This document shows, piece by piece, positions 60,690 through 64,000 of a stretch of DNA of 64,000 nucleotides. How positions within the stretch are numbered: position 1 is the first letter of the stretch; every line of letters starts with the position of its first letter. The notes beneath the pieces were generated by a model that saw nothing but the letters and a program-made list of their open reading frames with translations, did no database searches and had not been told where the DNA came from. Made by a program: the position numbers and the translations under genes. The DNA comes from CAWAMR01 sp963783095 (GTDB taxonomy: Bacteria > Planctomycetota > Planctomycetia > Gemmatales > Gemmataceae): positions 1-64,000 of the forward strand of contig CAWAMR010000002.1 of NCBI GenBank assembly GCA_963783095.1, given 5' to 3'.

Positions 60690-61589
60690 ATGCCAAAGCA
60701 GTTCGATGCGGTTCAGAAATCACTGGTAGACCTTTCACCTGTAGATTGGCCGCGTCTGGCAGGATATGATGCACGGAAGGCAATTACCATGGAAACGGAT
60801 ACTTCGGTGGTCAGTGGCGCTGCCGACAAAGCCATTCGCGTGCAAGGAAGTCCCGACTGGTTAATGCATGCGGAATTTCAAAGCGGTCCGGATGCCAGTT
60901 TGCCGCGGCGAATGAATCTGGATAGCGCAATTCTTGAAGATCGAACCGGCCTACAGGTTCGTTCTGCGGTGTTTTTGCTGCATCCCAAGGCGAATTTGCG
61001 GATCTTGAATGAACAATACGAATGCCGATTTCCTGGGGAAATGGAGCCGTATCGTCTGTTTCGGTATCGCACCATTCGCATTTGGGAACTGTCTCCCGAT
61101 GTGTTGCTCAATTGTGGCTTGAGCTCGATGCCGTTGGCGCTGATTAGCAATGTCGCACCTTCCGATTTGCCGAGAGTGATCGAGAGGATCAAACAGCGAA
61201 CCGATACAATTCGTAATAAGGCTCAAGTTGAAATAATTTGGACGGCAGCCTACGTGTTAATGGGTTTGACCTACGACCAGGCCTTCACAGAAGGGCTTTT
61301 GCACGGAGTCATTGGAATGGAAGAATCAGTTACTTATCAGGCGATTATCCGCAAAGGAATTGAAAAAGGTCGCGAAGAAGGTCGCGAACTCGGAAGAAAA
61401 CAAGAGATTTGCAGCATGTTGCTTCGACAGGGTGAAGCTCAGTTTGGCACAGCACCTTCGACCAAGGTGAAAAAAGCCTTGGATCGAATTGCCACGGTCG
61501 AAGAACTTGAAGACCTCAGTCTTAAGCTCTTGAAAACGGCAAGTTGGGAAGAACTGCTCGGGCAACCGGCGAAGAAACGACGTCGTTGA
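60690..61589 (+). CDS. Rpn-like PD-(D/E)XK nuclease/putative transposase
   Basis: A 299-residue protein of the recombination-promoting nuclease type. The nuclease core is GAADKAIRVQGSPDWLMHAE with FQSGPD: an early acidic residue, then the E-x-Q of a PD-(D/E)XK site. LPRRMNLDSAILEDRTGLQV and RSAVFLLHPKANLRIL follow. A charged repeat IEKGREEGRELGRKQE links to a C-terminal helical domain (DRIATVEELEDLSLKLLKTA) as in DUF4351-like tails. Rpn proteins raise recombination in E. coli and several act in phage defence. No partner gene is next to it. Confidence 0.82.
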   Translation: MPKQFDAVQKSLVDLSPVDWPRLAGYDARKAITMETDTSVVSGAADKAIRVQGSPDWLMHAEFQSGPDASLPRRMNLDSAILEDRTGLQVRSAVFLLHPKANLRILNEQYECRFPGEMEPYRLFRYRTIRIWELSPDVLLNCGLSSMPLALISNVAPSDLPRVIERIKQRTDTIRNKAQVEIIWTAAYVLMGLTYDQAFTEGLLHGVIGMEESVTYQAIIRKGIEKGREEGRELGRKQEICSMLLRQGEAQFGTAPSTKVKKALDRIATVEELEDLSLKLLKTASWEELLGQPAKKRRR

Positions 61590-61665
61590 AATCCAGTTGC
61601 GGAGCAACCGGACAACCGGTCTCGGAGCAACCAACCTGCCGGCCTCGACCACCCGACGACCAGCC

Positions 61666-64000
61666 TCAATGTGCCATACTCGCCCCGGTAGGCGGTTCGC
61701 GATGCCCATAGAAGCTATAGAGCACCGGCATCAGAAATCGTGTCAGCACCAAGGTCACAGTCATACCACCCACGACCACGATCGCCAACGGTTTTTGAGT
61801 CTGGGAGCCGATGCCCGTCGCCAGTGCGGCAGGCAAAAGCCCGAAAATCGCGGTCAAATCCGTCATCATCATCGGTCGGACTCGCTTTTCCGCGCCTTGC
61901 ATGATCGCCTCGTCGAGCGGAACACCATGCGCGCGAAGCTGATTGAAATAGGACACCAGAACCAGTCCATCCATGATGGCGACGCCGAAAATCGAGATGA
62001 ACCCGACCGCTGCCGAGATGCTGAAATTGGTTTCCGTTAGATACAAGGCCCAGATTCCTCCCAGCGACAGGGCAAGAACATTGAATAATACGAGCAAAGA
62101 ATCGAGGATCGAATTGAATGCCATGTAGAGCAACATGAAAATCAGCCCCAGCGACGCGGGAACTATAATCATGAGTTTCGCCTCGGCCTCTTCCATTTCC
62201 TGAAATTCGCCGCTCCATTCCGCGCGATACGGCGTCACGAAAATGCTGTCGGTCTTGTCTTTGGCTTCTGCAACCGCGCTGGCCAGGTCGCGGTCGCGGA
62301 CGCTGAATTTGATGGCAATCATGCGGTTGCCCTGTTCTCGATAAATGGTCGAGGCCCCCGCACGCTCAAAGCGGCCGGTCGGGTCGGGCATGCCGTCCGC
62401 ATCCACGGGAGTAACGAAATCCTTGAGGCGACGTCGTGGAGTATTCGTGAGTGGATTGAGCGTGTCCGAGTTCACTCCTGCACTAGAAGGAGGTGCCTGC
62501 CCGCTCCCGGACGAAGATGGCGCCGCTGTCGGACCCGAAGAAGGATAGACCGGATTATTCAAGATGTCGATGGGCAATTCCAGAACATCGGTGACGCTGC
62601 TGCGATTATCGCGCGGCAGCCTGAGCGTGATGTCGAAGATCCGCTCGCCTTCAATCATCGAAGAAAAGGCCTTGCCGCCGATCGCCGATTGGACGGCGGT
62701 TGTGACATCCGCCGCACTGACCCCAAATCGTTTGCATTTGTTCGGGTCAACCCGGAACTCGAGGTTGGTCTGGCCTTCGATGCTGAAAATGCCGATATTG
62801 ACGATCCCGTGAACGGACTTCAATGCACGCCGGACCTTGAGGGCTACCTCGTCCAGTTTCTTCAAGTCCGGGCCGAAAATCTTGATGGAGTTATCGCCCT
62901 TGACCCCAGAAAGAGCCTCCATGACGTTATCGCGGATATTTTGCGAGAAGTTCCAGTCCGTCCCGGGAAGGTGGACGGTGAGGTCGTCGTTCATCTGCTT
63001 GACGAGCTCGACTTTCGTTCGGCGCGTTTCTCCCCATAAACCCAGCGCCGCCAACCATGCTGTTCGATCTCCTTGGGCCATTCCGATTGCGGACGAAGGG
63101 GCACAAAGAATTCGGCGTTGTAAAAGCCGGTCGGATCGGTGCCGTCATCGGGCCGGCCGATTTCCGCAACGATCGATCGCGCTTCCGAATAGGAACCCAT
63201 GATCCGGCGAGCCATCTGACAGTTCCTGGCAACATTGTCGAGGGAGGTATTGAGCGGGAAGGTGGCTCGAATCCAGAGATTCCCTTCTTCCAATTCCGGC
63301 ATGAATTCTCTGCCGATGTGCGGCAAGGCCAGGATGCCGGTTGCCACAATCATCACTCCAAAGATGCTCAGCGTCAGGCCGCGGTTGTGAAGACACCAGT
63401 GCAACGGATGCAGGTACGACCATTTCAGCAGCCGAACCAGCGCGTTGTCTGCCACGGGCTTCATGTTCTTGAAGAAATACATCGCCAGCACCGGTGAAAG
63501 CATCATTGCCAGCAACAGGGCACCGAAGAGGGCAAAGGCGTAGGTGTCGGCCATGGGCCCGAAGATTTGTCCTTCCGGCCCGCTCATGGTGAACAGTGGA
63601 ATGAACGCACAGATGATAATCAACGTCGAAAAAAGCAGCGGTTTCTCAACCTCAACGCATGCCTCCAGGATTCGCTCCTTCAGAGACCGATCGGCATGCT
63701 CGCCGGCATTGAGTTTTCGGTAGACGTTTTCGATGATAATGACCGATGAATCGACGATGATGCCGAAGTCGACGGCTCCGATGGAAAGCAAGTTCGCCGA
63801 CTTGCCGCGCGCGTACAGAACCGAGAAGGCAAATAGGAGGGCCAGCGGGATATTGATGGCGACGATTACCGCAGCGCGGACATTGCTCAAGAACATCATC
63901 AGGATGAGGCCGACGAGGACCATGCCGACCACGAGGTTTTCTTCCACGGTGTCGGTAGTGACATTGATGAGGTTGGTGCGATCGTAGTAAGGTTCGATCT
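61666..64000 (-). pseudogene. RND efflux pump inner-membrane protein (CzcA/CusA-like), frameshifted and cut by window edge
   Basis: The upstream frame enters from beyond 64000 and carries NLINVTTDTVEENLVVGMVL, LLSIGAVDFGIIVDSSVIII with the proton-relay acid region, FIPLFTMSGPEGQIFGPMAD, and the periplasmic REFMPELEEGNLWIRATFPL, to about 63020. The frame then breaks at an extra GC in CGCGCCGAACG (63016-63026). The second frame continues KVELVKQMNDDLTVHLPGTD, GIFSIEGQTNLEFRVDPNKC, FISIFGVAIMDGLVLVSYFN and ends GHREPPTGASMAH at 61666. Heavy-metal RND pumps expel Cu, Ag, Zn or Co with a membrane-fusion partner, which should lie right of the window. The break may be a sequence error. Confidence 0.9.

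Overview
The window looks like a chromosome segment of a planctomycete, most likely of the Gemmata type (Gemmataceae). The call rests on family content read from the sequence: a DUF1549/DUF1553 protein beside a DUF1501 protein and a WD40 protein; Tat-exported Gfo/Idh/MocA oxidoreductase; secreted SUMF1-domain protein; Uma2 nuclease; DUF1802; an OmpH-LpxC pair; FHA/Ser-Thr-kinase/ECF-sigma genes; three LolA-like secreted paralogues; and a protein with the PILADAL...GC...CWVVDLLL tail I associate with Gemmata proteins. No rRNA or CRISPR array was seen. A partial tRNA lies at the left edge.

Layout. 1-10 kb: a coiled-coil membrane protein, then a 2-oxoacid/acetoin-type dehydrogenase locus (fused E1 alpha-beta, E2, short-chain dehydrogenase). 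About 3.3 kb of inserted or decayed DNA splits it: a broken DUF6088 antitoxin-like gene, an ORF cut by a complete IS5-type element, and a SUMF1 protein. 10-19 kb: Uma2, a secreted propeller-like protein, an O-methyltransferase, small zinc-ribbon and membrane proteins, a broken DJ-1/PfpI gene, an LL-diaminopimelate aminotransferase with an extra copy of its 3' end, and an exported oxidoreductase. 19-24.4 kb: a tandem triplet of LolA-like proteins and small proteins. 24.5-29.4 kb: a signalling block of TPR-FHA protein, stand-alone ClpX-type zinc finger, Ser/Thr kinase, membrane protein and ECF sigma factor. 29.6-37 kb: esterase, a very large secreted protein, then OmpH, LpxC and a sugar-nucleotide-type oxidoreductase (outer-membrane/lipid A theme). 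37-45.3 kb: beta-propeller protein, broken SDR, Imm10-like protein, VapC remnant, pyrD, split Xre/MbcA-type antitoxin, sugar isomerase/epimerase, zinc dehydrogenase and small unknowns. 45.3-46.5 kb: a non-coding, AT-rich degenerate repeat array. 46.5-50.4 kb: a glycan operon (YdjC-type deacetylase, GT87, GT2) with a secreted protein. 50.7-64 kb: a secreted glycosidase-like protein, an NlpC/P60-like protein, the WD40/DUF1501/DUF1549 block, DUF1802, gpsA, an Rpn-type nuclease and an RND efflux pump running off the right end.

Two themes run through the window. First, intergenic spaces hold at least a dozen long inverted repeats (arms about 24-49 bp) of many unrelated sequence families, and several genes carry duplicated copies of their own 3' ends. 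Second, at least seven conserved genes are broken by single small indels, including normally essential gpsA. This is more than decay alone would predict and suggests some base-level sequence error, so the frameshift calls should be read with that in mind.
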